From positions 1-44,936 of the forward strand of contig JAJRSJ010000015.1 in the NCBI GenBank assembly GCA_024278855.1: a stretch of DNA of 44,936 bases. The letters are read 5' to 3'. Positions 7,516 to 17,473 of the stretch are shown in pieces; positions within the stretch are counted from its first letter, which is position 1; every line of letters starts with the position of its first letter. The position numbers and the translations under genes were made by a program. Below the pieces are notes generated by a model that was not told the origin of the DNA, ran no database searches, and worked only from the letters and a program-made list of their open reading frames with translations. This DNA comes from Alphaproteobacteria bacterium. GTDB taxonomy: Bacteria > Pseudomonadota > Alphaproteobacteria > Caulobacterales > Maricaulaceae.

Positions 7516-8571
7516 ATGGATATCTGGCCAAAAATAGAGCAGGCAATCAATGAGCGTATCCTCATTCTCGACGGGGCAATGGGTACAATGCTGCAAGCCC
7601 GGCAACTCACCGAAGAAGACTTTCGCGGCGATAAATTTGCCAATTGGCCCACGCCCCTTCGCGGTAATAATGATTTGTTGAACATCACCCAGCCGGATAT
7701 TGCGGGGGGTGTACACGACGATTTCTTGGCAGCCGGTGCAGATTTGATCGAGACCAACACTTTCAATGCTACCAGTATCAGCCAGGCTGATTACGGGCTT
7801 TCGCAGTACGGCGGCGAAATCGCGGCGGCGGGCGCGAAAATTGCCCGGGCTTGCGCAGACAAATGGACAGAAAAGACCCCGGATAAACCCCGCGCGGTTT
7901 TGGGCGCAGTCGGGCCGTTGTCCAAGACCTTATCCCTATCGCCAAAGGTCGAAGATCCAGGCTATAGAGAGGTCAATTTTGACGATGTGGTCGCGGCTTA
8001 CACCGAACAAATACAGGCCATGTTTGACCATATCGACGCTTTGCTGATCGAGACTATTTTTGATACCCTGAATGCCAAGGCGGCGATTTATGCGGCAGAG
8101 TCCGTGTTTAAAAAACGCAAAACGAAACTACCCTTGTTGATTTCAGGCACGATTACCGACAAGTCCGGGCGCACATTATCCGGCCAAACCGTGGAAGCGT
8201 TTTGGCATTCAGTCGCCCATGCCGAGCCGTTTGCAATAGGTCTGAATTGTGCCTTGGGGGCCGAGGAGATGCGACCTTATGTGCAAGCATTGTCAAAAAT
8301 CGCCGACACATATGTTCTTGCCTATCCCAATGCCGGGCTGCCAAATGCGTTTGGGGAATACGACGAAACCCCGGCCCATATGTGCGGCCTGATGATGCCG
8401 TGGGCCCAAAATGGCTGGGTTAATATTGTCGGCGGCTGTTGCGGGTCTCGGCCTGCGCACATAGAGGAATTGGCGCAAGCCGCCGCCAAAACCGCGCCGC
8501 GCATTGTGCCGCACATTCAACCCGCTTTGCGCCTGTCCGGGCTAGAGCCGTTTGTATTGGGGGCGTCATGA
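7516..8571 (+). CDS. metH: Methionine synthase, homocysteine-binding subunit (split MetH, N-terminal part)
   Basis: 351 aa, equal to the first domain of E. coli MetH. It binds zinc and homocysteine for methyl transfer from methylcobalamin. The zinc ligands are visible: Cys244 (GLNCALG) and the pair Cys308-Cys309 (GGCCGSRP). [11 protein letters not shown] near residue 17 and [12 protein letters not shown] are family marks. It ends at LEPFVLGAS just where the pterin domain begins in one-piece MetH. The ATG at 7516 was chosen; an in-frame TTG at 7504 overlaps the metF stop and is also possible. The stop overlaps the start of the second metH part by four bases (ATGA). Confidence 0.93.
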   Translation: MDIWPKIEQAINERILILDGAMGTMLQARQLTEEDFRGDKFANWPTPLRGNNDLLNITQPDIAGGVHDDFLAAGADLIETNTFNATSISQADYGLSQYGGEIAAAGAKIARACADKWTEKTPDKPRAVLGAVGPLSKTLSLSPKVEDPGYREVNFDDVVAAYTEQIQAMFDHIDALLIETIFDTLNAKAAIYAAESVFKKRKTKLPLLISGTITDKSGRTLSGQTVEAFWHSVAHAEPFAIGLNCALGAEEMRPYVQALSKIADTYVLAYPNAGLPNAFGEYDETPAHMCGLMMPWAQNGWVNIVGGCCGSRPAHIEELAQAAAKTAPRIVPHIQPALRLSGLEPFVLGAS

Positions 8572-11213
8572 ACGCGTCCTCACAGTTTATCAATATTGGT
8601 GAACGCACCAATGTCGCAGGCTCGGCCCGTTTCAAGCGGTTAATCGTCGCGGGTGATTTCGATGCCGCATTGTCTATTGCCCGCCAACAGGTGGAAAATG
8701 GTGCGCAAATCATTGACATAAATATGGACGACGGCCTGATCGACGGGGCGCAGGCTATGACCATTTATCTCAATCTCCTGGCTAGCGAGCCGGACATTGC
8801 CTGTGTTCCGATTATGATCGACAGCTCCAAATGGGAAGTGATCGAGGCCGGGCTTAAATGTGTGCAAGGTAAATCCGTGGTCAATTCTATTTCCCTGAAA
8901 GAAGGCGAGGCGCAGTTTTTAGAACAAGCCGAACTGGTGCGCCGCTACGGGGCGGCTACGGTGATTATGGCCTTTGATGAAGGCGGACAAGCAGAGAGCG
9001 CCGATCATAAATTTGCAATCTGCGAGCGGGCTTATAATCTGCTCACAAAGAACGGTTTTCCGCCCCAGGATATAATATTTGATCCCAATATTTTTGCCGT
9101 GGCCACAGGTATTGAACAACATAATGACTATGCGGTGGCGTTTTTTGAGGCGACAAAGCGTATTAAAAAACACCTGCCCCATGCCCGTATCTCCGGCGGA
9201 TTGTCCAATGTCAGTTTCTCATTTCGCGGCAATAGCCCGGTGCGCGAAGCTATGCACAGCGTGTTTCTCTATCACGCAATCAATGCCGGGCTGGATATGG
9301 CTATTGTCAATGCCGGGCAATTGACCATTTATGACCGCATACCGGAGCGGCTGAAAGCCCGGGTTGAAGATGTTATTTTAAACAAGCGCGAAGATGCCAC
9401 AGACCGCTTGCTCGAAGTGGCGCAGGAGTATGCAGGCGGTAAGAGAACACTGAAGAAAAGGGACGAAGAGTGGCGTAAACTCGGCGTTGAAGACCGTCTG
9501 GCCCATGCATTGGTCAACGGCATCACCAAGCATATTGTCAAAGATACTGAAGAAGCGCGCCGTTCCGTAGAGCGCCCTTTGCACGTCATCGAAGGCCCGC
9601 TCATGGCAGGTATGAACCAGGTCGGTGATTTGTTCGGGGCCGGGAAAATGTTCCTGCCGCAAGTGGTTAAATCGGCTCGCGTCATGAAACAGGCAGTCGC
9701 CCATCTCATGCCTTATATGGATGCGGAGAAAGAACGGCTCGGCACAAAAGATATCTCAAATGGCCGTATTGTCATGGCTACGGTCAAGGGCGACGTCCAC
9801 GATATTGGCAAGAACATTGTCGGCGTGGTGTTGCAGTGTAACGGCTATGAGGTGATTGATCTGGGGGTCATGGTGCCTTGCGAAAAAATTCTGGAAGCAG
9901 CCAAGGAAGCCAATGCCGACATTATCGGCCTGTCCGGACTGATCACACCGAGCCTTGACGAAATGGTTTATGTGGCGTGCGAGATGCAACGGCAAAACCT
10001 GAACCTGCCCTTGCTGATCGGCGGGGCCACTACAAGCATCACCCATACGGCGGTCAAAATCGAGCCAGGTTATAGGGACAACGCCACCATTTATGTACCC
10101 GACGCATCGCGGGCCGTAGGCGTGGTCAGTCAATTGCTCGGCGAAAATTCTGACGGCTATAAACAAGAAAAACGGGCGGTTTACGCCAAAGCTCGCACCG
10201 CCCATGCCCGGGGTCAGGCGGGTAAAAAACGTCTGAGCTTGGATAAGGCCCGCGCCAATCAACCGGTCTTGGACTGGGACGGCTATCTGGCGCCGCGCCC
10301 CAGTTTTATCGGCACAAAAACCTTTGCGGATTATGATTTGAACATTGTGCGTCCCTATATTGACTGGACACCGTTTTTTGCCACTTGGGAGCTAAAGGGT
10401 CGTTACCCTGATGTTTTAGAGCACGATATTTACGGCAAGGCGGCCCGGGATTTATACCGGGATGCCCAGGCTATGTTGGACAAAATCATTGACCAAAAAT
10501 GGGTGCAGGCGCAAGCGACACTCGGATTTTGGCCGGCCCAAAGCAAGGGTGATGATATTGATGTATTTACGGATGAAACCCGTTCGCAGAAATTAGCCGT
10601 ATTGCACACATTGCGTCAGCAAATGGTTAAAAGCGCGGGCCGCAAAAACTATGCCCTGTCAGATTTCATTGCGCCGGATATTCGTAATCAGGATTATATT
10701 GGCGGGTTTTGTGTGACGACTGGTCTGGGCGAGGGCGGGCGTGTGCGGGCTTTCAAAGCGGCCCATGATGATTATTCCGCCATCTTGTTTCAGGCCTTGT
10801 GTGACCGATTGGCAGAAGCTTTGGCTGAACATATGCATGAGCGGGTCAGGCGCGAATTTTGGGGCTATGAAAAATCCGCCCGCTTTGGGGTCAAGGGTCT
10901 GGTGGCTGAAGATTATGTGGGCATTCGCCCCGCACCAGGCTATCCGGCCCAGCCCGATCATACGGAAAAAGCGACATTATTCCAACTGTTGGGCGGTGAT
11001 GATCCGCAAGCGGTCTTAGGTGTAAGCTTGACGGAAAGTTTCGCCATGCATCCAGCCTCCAGTGTTTCGGGCCTATACTTCTCCCATCCAGACAGTTTGT
11101 ATTTCGGTGTTGGGAAAATTGAAAAAGACCAGGTGGAGGATTATGCAAGGCGCAAAAATATTACCGTAGATGAAGCCGAGAAATGGCTAGCCCCGATTTT
11201 GAATTATACATGA
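8568..11213 (+). CDS. metH: Methionine synthase, folate/B12/activation subunit (split MetH, C-terminal part)
   Basis: 881 aa holding the remaining MetH domains in order: pterin-binding (GERTNVAGS at the start, [11 protein letters not shown]), cobalamin cap and Rossmann domain with the axial histidine at 411 ([11 protein letters not shown]) plus [10 protein letters not shown] and LIGGATTS, and the AdoMet reactivation domain with R787-x3-GY (RPAPGY). Together with the upstream 351 aa it equals the roughly 1,230-residue one-piece enzyme. The ATG at 8568 has GGGGG just upstream and makes an ATGA overlap, so this is a true split rather than an accident. Split MetH proteins are found in Caulobacter-like bacteria. 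It is the last gene of the SAM-riboswitch operon. Confidence 0.94.
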   Translation: MNASSQFINIGERTNVAGSARFKRLIVAGDFDAALSIARQQVENGAQIIDINMDDGLIDGAQAMTIYLNLLASEPDIACVPIMIDSSKWEVIEAGLKCVQGKSVVNSISLKEGEAQFLEQAELVRRYGAATVIMAFDEGGQAESADHKFAICERAYNLLTKNGFPPQDIIFDPNIFAVATGIEQHNDYAVAFFEATKRIKKHLPHARISGGLSNVSFSFRGNSPVREAMHSVFLYHAINAGLDMAIVNAGQLTIYDRIPERLKARVEDVILNKREDATDRLLEVAQEYAGGKRTLKKRDEEWRKLGVEDRLAHALVNGITKHIVKDTEEARRSVERPLHVIEGPLMAGMNQVGDLFGAGKMFLPQVVKSARVMKQAVAHLMPYMDAEKERLGTKDISNGRIVMATVKGDVHDIGKNIVGVVLQCNGYEVIDLGVMVPCEKILEAAKEANADIIGLSGLITPSLDEMVYVACEMQRQNLNLPLLIGGATTSITHTAVKIEPGYRDNATIYVPDASRAVGVVSQLLGENSDGYKQEKRAVYAKARTAHARGQAGKKRLSLDKARANQPVLDWDGYLAPRPSFIGTKTFADYDLNIVRPYIDWTPFFATWELKGRYPDVLEHDIYGKAARDLYRDAQAMLDKIIDQKWVQAQATLGFWPAQSKGDDIDVFTDETRSQKLAVLHTLRQQMVKSAGRKNYALSDFIAPDIRNQDYIGGFCVTTGLGEGGRVRAFKAAHDDYSAILFQALCDRLAEALAEHMHERVRREFWGYEKSARFGVKGLVAEDYVGIRPAPGYPAQPDHTEKATLFQLLGGDDPQAVLGVSLTESFAMHPASSVSGLYFSHPDSLYFGVGKIEKDQVEDYARRKNITVDEAEKWLAPILNYT

Positions 11214-11220
11214 TTTCTTT

Positions 11221-11371
11221 CCCTCTCCTTTTAAGGGGGAGGGGCGCGCCTCTTGAGCACCCTATAAACTTTCGTAATTATCTGAAGCACCGTCCGCCGC
11301 AAGAGCGTCGGCCCCCATCCCCCCTCTGAAGAACGAGGGGTACTTCCCCCGTAAACGGGGGAAGGAAAAAA
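11221..11371. repeat. Palindromic intergenic element, family C copy 1
   Basis: It fills the gap between convergent metH and gltB. The right end (about 11340-11368: GGGGTACTTCCCCCGTAAAC and on) matches the reverse complement of the left end of the element at 39293-39437. The left end has its own palindrome (CCCTCTCCTTTTAAGGGGGAGGG), and the centre is GC-rich (CCCCCATCCCCCC). It may also serve as a bidirectional terminator for metH and gltB. Confidence 0.75.
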
Positions 11372-14300
11372 TTATGATGCCACATCTCTCAGCGGATACT
11401 CTAACCTCTCCAGCATCTCCTTTGGCACCACTTGTACGAAATTTTCGCGCTCAATGCCCCAATCCCGCAATAGGGTTTTGGCAAATTCGGAACCGGTGCA
11501 ATCTGCATGTTGCTCGATCAGTGATTTGCACATGTTTTCCCAATGCTGTGCGGATAATTTTGGCCAAATAACACTGTCAGGATTTACGGCTTTTTCAAAT
11601 CTGTTTTGCGGGTCATAGACAAAGCCCATGCCGCCGGTCATACCGGCTGCAAAATTATCGCCAATACTGCCCAAAATAACAATGGTGCCGCCGGTCATAT
11701 ATTCCAGACCATTATTACCGCAGCCCTCTACAACGGCTCTCGCACCGGAATTGCGTACGCCAAACCGCTCCCCGGCCCGACCTGCCGCCAGTAAAGTTCC
11801 AGATGTGGCCCCGTATAAACAGGTATTGCCTAAAATAGCACTGGCATGGGCGTCAATTTTGCTGTCGCCTTGGGGCGCAATGAAAATCTCTGCGCCCGAC
11901 AAGCCTTTGCCCACATAATCATTGGCGTCCCCGTCAACAATGAGCCGCAAGCCTCTCATCGCAAAGCCGCCGAGAGATTGGCCGGCCGAGCCTCTTAGGC
12001 GAATGGTTAGTTGTCCGTCGGGCAAACCTTTTGCGCCAAATTTTCGGTAAATTTCGCCCGATGCAAATGTGCCGACGGCCCTGTCCGTATTGCAGATGGT
12101 GTAGACCAGTTCGGTTTTTTTACCCTGTTCAAACAATTGTTTACCGTCTGCTAAAATCTGCACATCAAGACTGTCGGGGACGGAAGTCCGCCCGCGTCTT
12201 GTATCCACCACCGGGCGAATATCAACCCGGGTCAAGACGGCATTAAGATCAAGATCGTCCAAATGCGTGGCGCCGCGCGAAACTTGCGACAATAAATCCG
12301 CCCGCCCGATAATATCGGAAAGACTGGTCACGCCGAGCTTTGCTAAAATCTCGCGAACCTCTTCGGCCATAAATGTCATGAGGTTGATAATATGTTCCGG
12401 CTTGCCGCTAAAGCGGCCCCGTAAATCTTTATCTTGGCTACAGATACCGACCGGGCAGGTGTTGGAGTGGCACTGGCGCACCATTAAACAACCCATGGCC
12501 ACAAGGGACAGGGTTCCGCCCCCGTATTCTTCCGCCCCGAGCATGGCGGCAATGACAATATCGCGCCCGGTCTTAAGTCCGCCGTCCGTGCGCAAGGTGA
12601 TTTTATCGCGCAGGCCGTTTAAGCTTAAGATCTGGTGGACTTCCGACAAGCCAAGCTCCCACGGCACGCCGGCATGTTTGACGCTTGAATTGGCAGAGGC
12701 TCCGGTGCCGCCGTTATGTCCGGCAATGAGAATGGTATCGGCTTTGGCCTTGGCAACCCCCGCCGCAATCGTACCCACACCTGAACTGGCCACCAGTTTT
12801 ACGCAGACGCGGGCGGTGGGGTTGATTTGTTTGAGGTCATAAATAAGCTGGGCCAGGTCTTCAATGGAGTAAATATCATGGTGGGGCGGCGGACTAATCA
12901 AGGTCACACCCGGCGTCGCATGGCGGAGTTTAGCGATCATCTTTGTGACTTTAAAGCCGGGCAATTGCCCGCCTTCGCCGGGCTTGGCACCTTGGGCGAC
13001 TTTAATCTCGATTTCTTTGCAATTGTTGAGATATTCAGCCGTGACCCCGAAGCGTCCCGAGGCAATTTGTTTGATTTCCGAATTGGCATTATCGCCGTTG
13101 GCCAAGGGTGTGTAGCGTGCCGGGTCTTCGCCGCCCTCACCGGAAACTGAACGCGCACCAATGCGGTTCATGGCAATGTTAAGGGTGCCGTGGGCTTCGG
13201 GGGATAGCGCCCCTAATGACATGGCCTGGGTTAAGAACCGCCTGCGAATTTCGTTGATATTTTCGACTTTGGACAGGGGTATGGCCGGGTTTAAGGCTTT
13301 AAAGTCCAACAAGTCGCGAATTTGAATGGGCGCCTGTCCGTCAATATGGGCCGAGAATTTTTTGTAAATCTGGTAATCATTTGTGCGCACGGCGGTTTGT
13401 AAATCAGTGATCATTTGTGCCCCGTAAGCATGGCGTTCACTGCCGGTGCGTTTGCGGTAAAACCCGCCAATGGGCAGATGTGGGCTTGAAACTTGATAGG
13501 CAAGTCTGTGTTGTTCCACGATTTTTTGTTCTAGCCCGGCCAAGCCTATGCCGGATATACGCGAGGTCATGCCGGGAAAATAGGCATCAACCAAGGAGCG
13601 GGACAAACCGATCGCTTCGAAATTATTGCCGCCGCGAAAAGACGAAATTACTGAAATTCCAGACTTTGAGATGATTTTAAGCAAGCCGTCGTCTATGGAT
13701 TTTTTGTAATTGGCAAGGGCGGTTTTCGCGTCCACATTCAAGCGCTTGTTCTGCGCCAACTCCGTAAATGTATCTTGGGTTAAATACGGGTTGATCGCGG
13801 TAGCACCAGCCCCGATCAATACGGCGAAAGTATGGGTGTCGAGACATTCACCGCAGCGCACGATCAGCGAACAATCTGCCCGCAAACCTTGTGCGACCAA
13901 ATGGGCATGGACACCGCCAACACACAATATGATTGGGGCGGCAATATTATCTTTGCCCAATTTATCGTCGCTGAGCACGATATTTTCAACACCGGCGCGC
14001 ACCGCTTTTTCCGCTTGTTTTTTTATGCGTTTCAGCAAAGTTTTAAGGGCGCTGCCGTGGTGAGCGCCGGGTTTTGGCGGCGGGAATGTACAGTCCAACA
14101 CCCGTAATCTGTCTGCGGACATTTCCAGATATTTAGCGTACATGCCATTGCTCAAGACCGGGCTTTCCAGCACGAACATTTCATCAGCTTGGTTATCTAG
14201 TTGCTTATCTATTTGCTCGTGCGCCGAATATGGGCCGTCCTCCAAAATATTGCGTAAATTGCGAAATCTGGTTTTCAATCCCATGACCCGTGTTTCGCGC

Positions 14301-15922
14301 AAGGGGTCAATGGGTGGGTTGGTAACTTGGGAAAATTTTTGGCGAAAGAAATGTGACAAAGGCCGGTACTGGTCTGATAAAACCGCTAGCGGCGTATCAT
14401 CGCCCATAGAGCCGACAGATTCCTTGCCTTGCTCGACCATTGGTTTTAGGATTAGGTCCATCTCTTCGCGGGACCGCCCAAAGGCCAGTTGGCTGCGGAT
14501 TAAATCTTCACCAATAACGGTAGGCTCGGGTTGCGGGCCTGATAACTTGTCGTCCAGTTCAACCGTTTTTTTCACCCATTCTCCGTAAGGTTTGGCGGTG
14601 GAGAGCGCGTCAATAATTTGATCGGAATCATAGAATTTCCCGGCGTCCCAATCAACCGCGACCAACCGTCCGGGCTTAATGGCACCCTTGGCAATGATGG
14701 ATTTTTCGTCCATTGGCGTTGTGCCGATTTCCGAGCCAACCGCCAAAATACCGGCGTCGTTTATGGCGTAACGCAAAGGCCGCAGCCCGTTTCTGTCCAG
14801 TCCGGCCATGACCCATTTTCCGTCATATCCAACCAGTGCCGCCGGCCCGTCCCACGGCTCCATCACCCCGTTGCAATATTCATAAAATGCCCGCCAGGTT
14901 TCAGGCATAAGCTCGGTGCGTTTGGAATAGGCTTCGGGAACCAGTAATGTTTTGGCCAATGGTACGGAACGCCCAGCCCGCACCAAAAGCTCAAACACAG
15001 CGTCCAGTGCAGCCGAGTCTGATGAGCCTTTTTGGATTACCGGTTTGACGTCTTCAGCGCGGCGGCCAAAGGCGCTCGACGCCATTTTGATTTCGTGATT
15101 TTTCATGAAATTGGTATTGGCACGCACCGTGTTGATCTCGCCGTTATGGGCGATCATGCGAAACGGGTGCGCCAACCACCATTGGGGGAATGTATTGGTG
15201 GAATAGCGTTGGTGATAGAGGGCGGCTTTGGATGTGAACAATTCGTGCTTAAGATCCGGGAAAAATCTATCAATATGCTCGGCCAGAAACATGCCTTTAT
15301 AGACAATAACCCGCCCCGATAAGGAGCAAATATAAAAGCCCGGCAGAGCCGAAGTAAGGGCGCGTTTCTCGATGCGGCGGCGCACGATATAGAGTTCGCG
15401 TTCCAATTTTTGCACGTCCCAGGATTTTGGCGGGCGAAACATAACTTGTTCAATAGCCGGTCTGGTGCTAGCCGCTTTTTCGCCGATCACCGAAACATCA
15501 ATGGGGACTTGCCGCCAGCCATACATATAGCACCCGGCCTTTAGTAGCTCGGATTCGACAATGGTGCGGGCTTCGTCCTGGGCGGCAAAATCAGTGCGCG
15601 GCAGAAATATCATGCCGATAGCCACAAGCGCATTTTTGGCTTTATGCCCGGTGCGAGCTACTTGTAATTTAAAAAACTCTTGGGGAATATCCAACATGAT
15701 GCCGGCCCCGTCGCCGGTCTTGCCGTCCGCATCAACCGCGCCCCTGTGCCAGACATTTTTGAGTGATTTTATGGCAAGTTCGACAATTTCACGTTTTGCG
15801 CGACCGTCAATACTGGCCACCAGACCAACCCCGCAGGCATCATGCTCATGGGCCGGGTCATAGGCATTTGCGTCCATAAGAAGATCGCGGTTTTGCTCGT
15901 ATTTGGTTTTCCAATTTTGCAT
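11372..15922 (-). CDS. gltB: Glutamate synthase (NADPH), large subunit
   Basis: 1,516 aa iron-sulfur flavoprotein that makes glutamate from glutamine and 2-oxoglutarate. In order: a short propeptide, then Cys30 (DACGVGLV), the class II amidotransferase nucleophile; the amidase domain to about 430; the central domain; the FMN synthase domain at about 830-1220 with HNGGTGAS; the cluster cysteines in QCHSNTCPVGICSQD; and the GXGXG C-terminal domain. An in-frame start at 15961 was rejected because its first residues come from the family B repeat beginning at 15945. The ATG at 15922 gives the expected propeptide, although its ribosome site is weak. It follows gltD, the last gene of the minus-strand cluster. 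Confidence 0.95.
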   Translation of the reverse strand: MQNWKTKYEQNRDLLMDANAYDPAHEHDACGVGLVASIDGRAKREIVELAIKSLKNVWHRGAVDADGKTGDGAGIMLDIPQEFFKLQVARTGHKAKNALVAIGMIFLPRTDFAAQDEARTIVESELLKAGCYMYGWRQVPIDVSVIGEKAASTRPAIEQVMFRPPKSWDVQKLERELYIVRRRIEKRALTSALPGFYICSLSGRVIVYKGMFLAEHIDRFFPDLKHELFTSKAALYHQRYSTNTFPQWWLAHPFRMIAHNGEINTVRANTNFMKNHEIKMASSAFGRRAEDVKPVIQKGSSDSAALDAVFELLVRAGRSVPLAKTLLVPEAYSKRTELMPETWRAFYEYCNGVMEPWDGPAALVGYDGKWVMAGLDRNGLRPLRYAINDAGILAVGSEIGTTPMDEKSIIAKGAIKPGRLVAVDWDAGKFYDSDQIIDALSTAKPYGEWVKKTVELDDKLSGPQPEPTVIGEDLIRSQLAFGRSREEMDLILKPMVEQGKESVGSMGDDTPLAVLSDQYRPLSHFFRQKFSQVTNPPIDPLRETRVMGLKTRFRNLRNILEDGPYSAHEQIDKQLDNQADEMFVLESPVLSNGMYAKYLEMSADRLRVLDCTFPPPKPGAHHGSALKTLLKRIKKQAEKAVRAGVENIVLSDDKLGKDNIAAPIILCVGGVHAHLVAQGLRADCSLIVRCGECLDTHTFAVLIGAGATAINPYLTQDTFTELAQNKRLNVDAKTALANYKKSIDDGLLKIISKSGISVISSFRGGNNFEAIGLSRSLVDAYFPGMTSRISGIGLAGLEQKIVEQHRLAYQVSSPHLPIGGFYRKRTGSERHAYGAQMITDLQTAVRTNDYQIYKKFSAHIDGQAPIQIRDLLDFKALNPAIPLSKVENINEIRRRFLTQAMSLGALSPEAHGTLNIAMNRIGARSVSGEGGEDPARYTPLANGDNANSEIKQIASGRFGVTAEYLNNCKEIEIKVAQGAKPGEGGQLPGFKVTKMIAKLRHATPGVTLISPPPHHDIYSIEDLAQLIYDLKQINPTARVCVKLVASSGVGTIAAGVAKAKADTILIAGHNGGTGASANSSVKHAGVPWELGLSEVHQILSLNGLRDKITLRTDGGLKTGRDIVIAAMLGAEEYGGGTLSLVAMGCLMVRQCHSNTCPVGICSQDKDLRGRFSGKPEHIINLMTFMAEEVREILAKLGVTSLSDIIGRADLLSQVSRGATHLDDLDLNAVLTRVDIRPVVDTRRGRTSVPDSLDVQILADGKQLFEQGKKTELVYTICNTDRAVGTFASGEIYRKFGAKGLPDGQLTIRLRGSAGQSLGGFAMRGLRLIVDGDANDYVGKGLSGAEIFIAPQGDSKIDAHASAILGNTCLYGATSGTLLAAGRAGERFGVRNSGARAVVEGCGNNGLEYMTGGTIVILGSIGDNFAAGMTGGMGFVYDPQNRFEKAVNPDSVIWPKLSAQHWENMCKSLIEQHADCTGSEFAKTLLRDWGIERENFVQVVPKEMLERLEYPLRDVAS

Positions 15923-15944
15923 ATCAGTTTCTTTATTTATATTG

Positions 15945-16031
15945 TTCACGGCAGTGCGCAAGAGCGCACGCCTGCACGGGCGCGGCGCATTAGCGCCGAC
16001 GGGCGGTCGCCCTTGCCTCGCTTCTCTCGGT
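15945..16031. repeat. Intergenic palindromic element, family B copy 1
   Basis: It lies between gltD and gltB. Key blocks: CACGGCAGTGCGCAAGAGCG, GGGCGCGGCGC, AGCGCCGACGG and CTTGCCTCGCTT..CTCGGT. The same blocks recur at 27416-27507 in the same orientation and at 23691-23780 inverted. Internal palindromes (GCGGCGC..GCGCCG; GGGCGGTCGCCC) would form strong hairpins in the operon RNA. Confidence 0.85.
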
Positions 16032-16053
16032 CCTTTTTATTCATCTGAATCCT

Positions 16054-17471
16054 CTATTCTGCTGCCATCTGGGCGGTTTGTTTTTGTAAATATTCGTGCA
16101 TGGCGTTGGCCGCGTCCCGGCCTTCGCGAATGGCCCAAACCACCAGACTTGCGCCGCGCACAATATCCCCCGCCGCGTAGACGCCAGGAATATTGGTCTC
16201 GAAGCGGGCCGGGTGGGCTTTAATCGTGCCGTGTGGTGTCAGCTTTAAATTCGCACACACGAGGCTCATGTCTTCAGGCGTAAAACCGAGAGCTTGAATA
16301 ACCATATCGGCGCCTAAATCAAATTCTGAATTTTTTATGGGGCTAACGGCTTGGCGTCCGGAGCGGCCCGGCAAACCAAGCCGCATACGCACGGCCCGCA
16401 CCAAAGAAACATGCCCATCTTTGTCATGTAAAGCCAAGGGAGCGGCCAGCCATTTAAATGCTACACCTTCGTCCATAGCATTTTTGGTTTCGCTAGCACT
16501 GCCGGGCATATTTGCTTGGTCGCGGCGGTATAGACAGGTGACGGATTTGGCTCCTTGGCGCACGGCAGTTCGCACACAGTCCATAGCCGTATCGCCGCCG
16601 CCAATGACGACAACATGTTTGTTGGCGGCCGTCTCTGCGTTCACCTGGTCACCAAGACCTCTGCGGTTGGACTGGATTAAATAGGGCAAGGCCTCGATCA
16701 CCCCGCCCGCGCCGCTGCCCGGCACTTGCAAGGCGCGGGACTTGTAGACACCGGTAGCCACCAAGATTGCGGCATGTTTGTTTTGTAGGCTGCTAAAGCT
16801 GATATCCGTACCGATATTGGTGTTTAAGACAAATTTTACCCCGCCGTCTATCAAGTGCTCTATACGCCGCTCAACAATTTTTTTGTCCAGTTTGAAATTG
16901 GGGATGCCGTACATTAACAAACCACCCGCCCGGTCGGCGCGGTCATAAACCACAACCTGCCAGCCTTGTTGGCGCAAGGCTTCTGCCGCCGCCAATCCGG
17001 CCGGGCCTGCGCCGATAATGCCGACAGATAATTTACGTTCGCTAGCCGGCCTGATCGGTTCAACCCAACCGTTTTCCCAAGCATTATCGGTCAGGGTTTT
17101 TTCAATAGCCCCAATAGTTACCGCGCCGTGGCCGGACTGTTCAATGACACATGCGCCTTCGCATAATCTGTCTTGTGGACAAATCCGTCCGCAAATTTCC
17201 GGCATGGAGTTGGTCCGGGCGGATAATCTGTAAGCATCTTCCATCCGCCCTTCCGCGCTCAGCAACAACCAGCCGGGGATATTGTTATGCAAAGGGCAAG
17301 CCGATTGGCAAAACGGTACGCCGCACTGGGAGCAGCGCGACGATTGCGCCTTTGCTTTGGCGCGAATGAAGTCCGCATAGATTTCCCCAAAGTCCTGGGC
17401 GCGGGTTTTGCATCGCGTTTGTCAGGACTTTGGGCGTCTATTTGGGTGAATTTTAGCATGGCGTCTGTCAT
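16054..17471 (-). pseudogene. gltD: Glutamate synthase small subunit, frameshifted near the N-terminus
   Basis: The β subunit passes electrons from NADPH to GltB. The long frame (16054-17292) has the RICPQDRLCEGAC cysteines, an FAD loop (GIIGAGPAGLAA) and an NADPH loop (VVIGGGDTAMDC). Its first ATG is internal. Homologous sequence continues upstream without a start: QDFGEIYADFIRAKAKAQ, then RCSQCGVPFCQSAC and CPLHNNIPGW. The true start, ATG at 17471, reads MTDAMLKFTQIDAQSPDKRD and then runs out of frame. Adding one A to the AAAA run at 17409-17406 gives a continuous reading (KRDAKTRAQDFG) and a protein of about 472 aa, normal for GltD. Either the gene is broken or the sequence lacks one base. 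It starts 2 bp after the ilvA stop. Confidence 0.88.
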
Positions 17472-17473
17472 AT

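Noticed and set aside
8439-8567. 43-residue N-terminal extension of the second metH part
   Set aside because: It lies entirely inside the first metH gene in another frame and has no MetH similarity.
8560-8575. Split of metH as a fifth frameshift
   Set aside because: The second part has its own ribosome site, the linker is longer than in one-piece MetH, and split MetH is known in related bacteria.
15922-15961. Longer GltB start at 15961
   Set aside because: The extra residues come from the edge of a dispersed repeat, and the ATG at 15922 gives the expected propeptide before Cys30.
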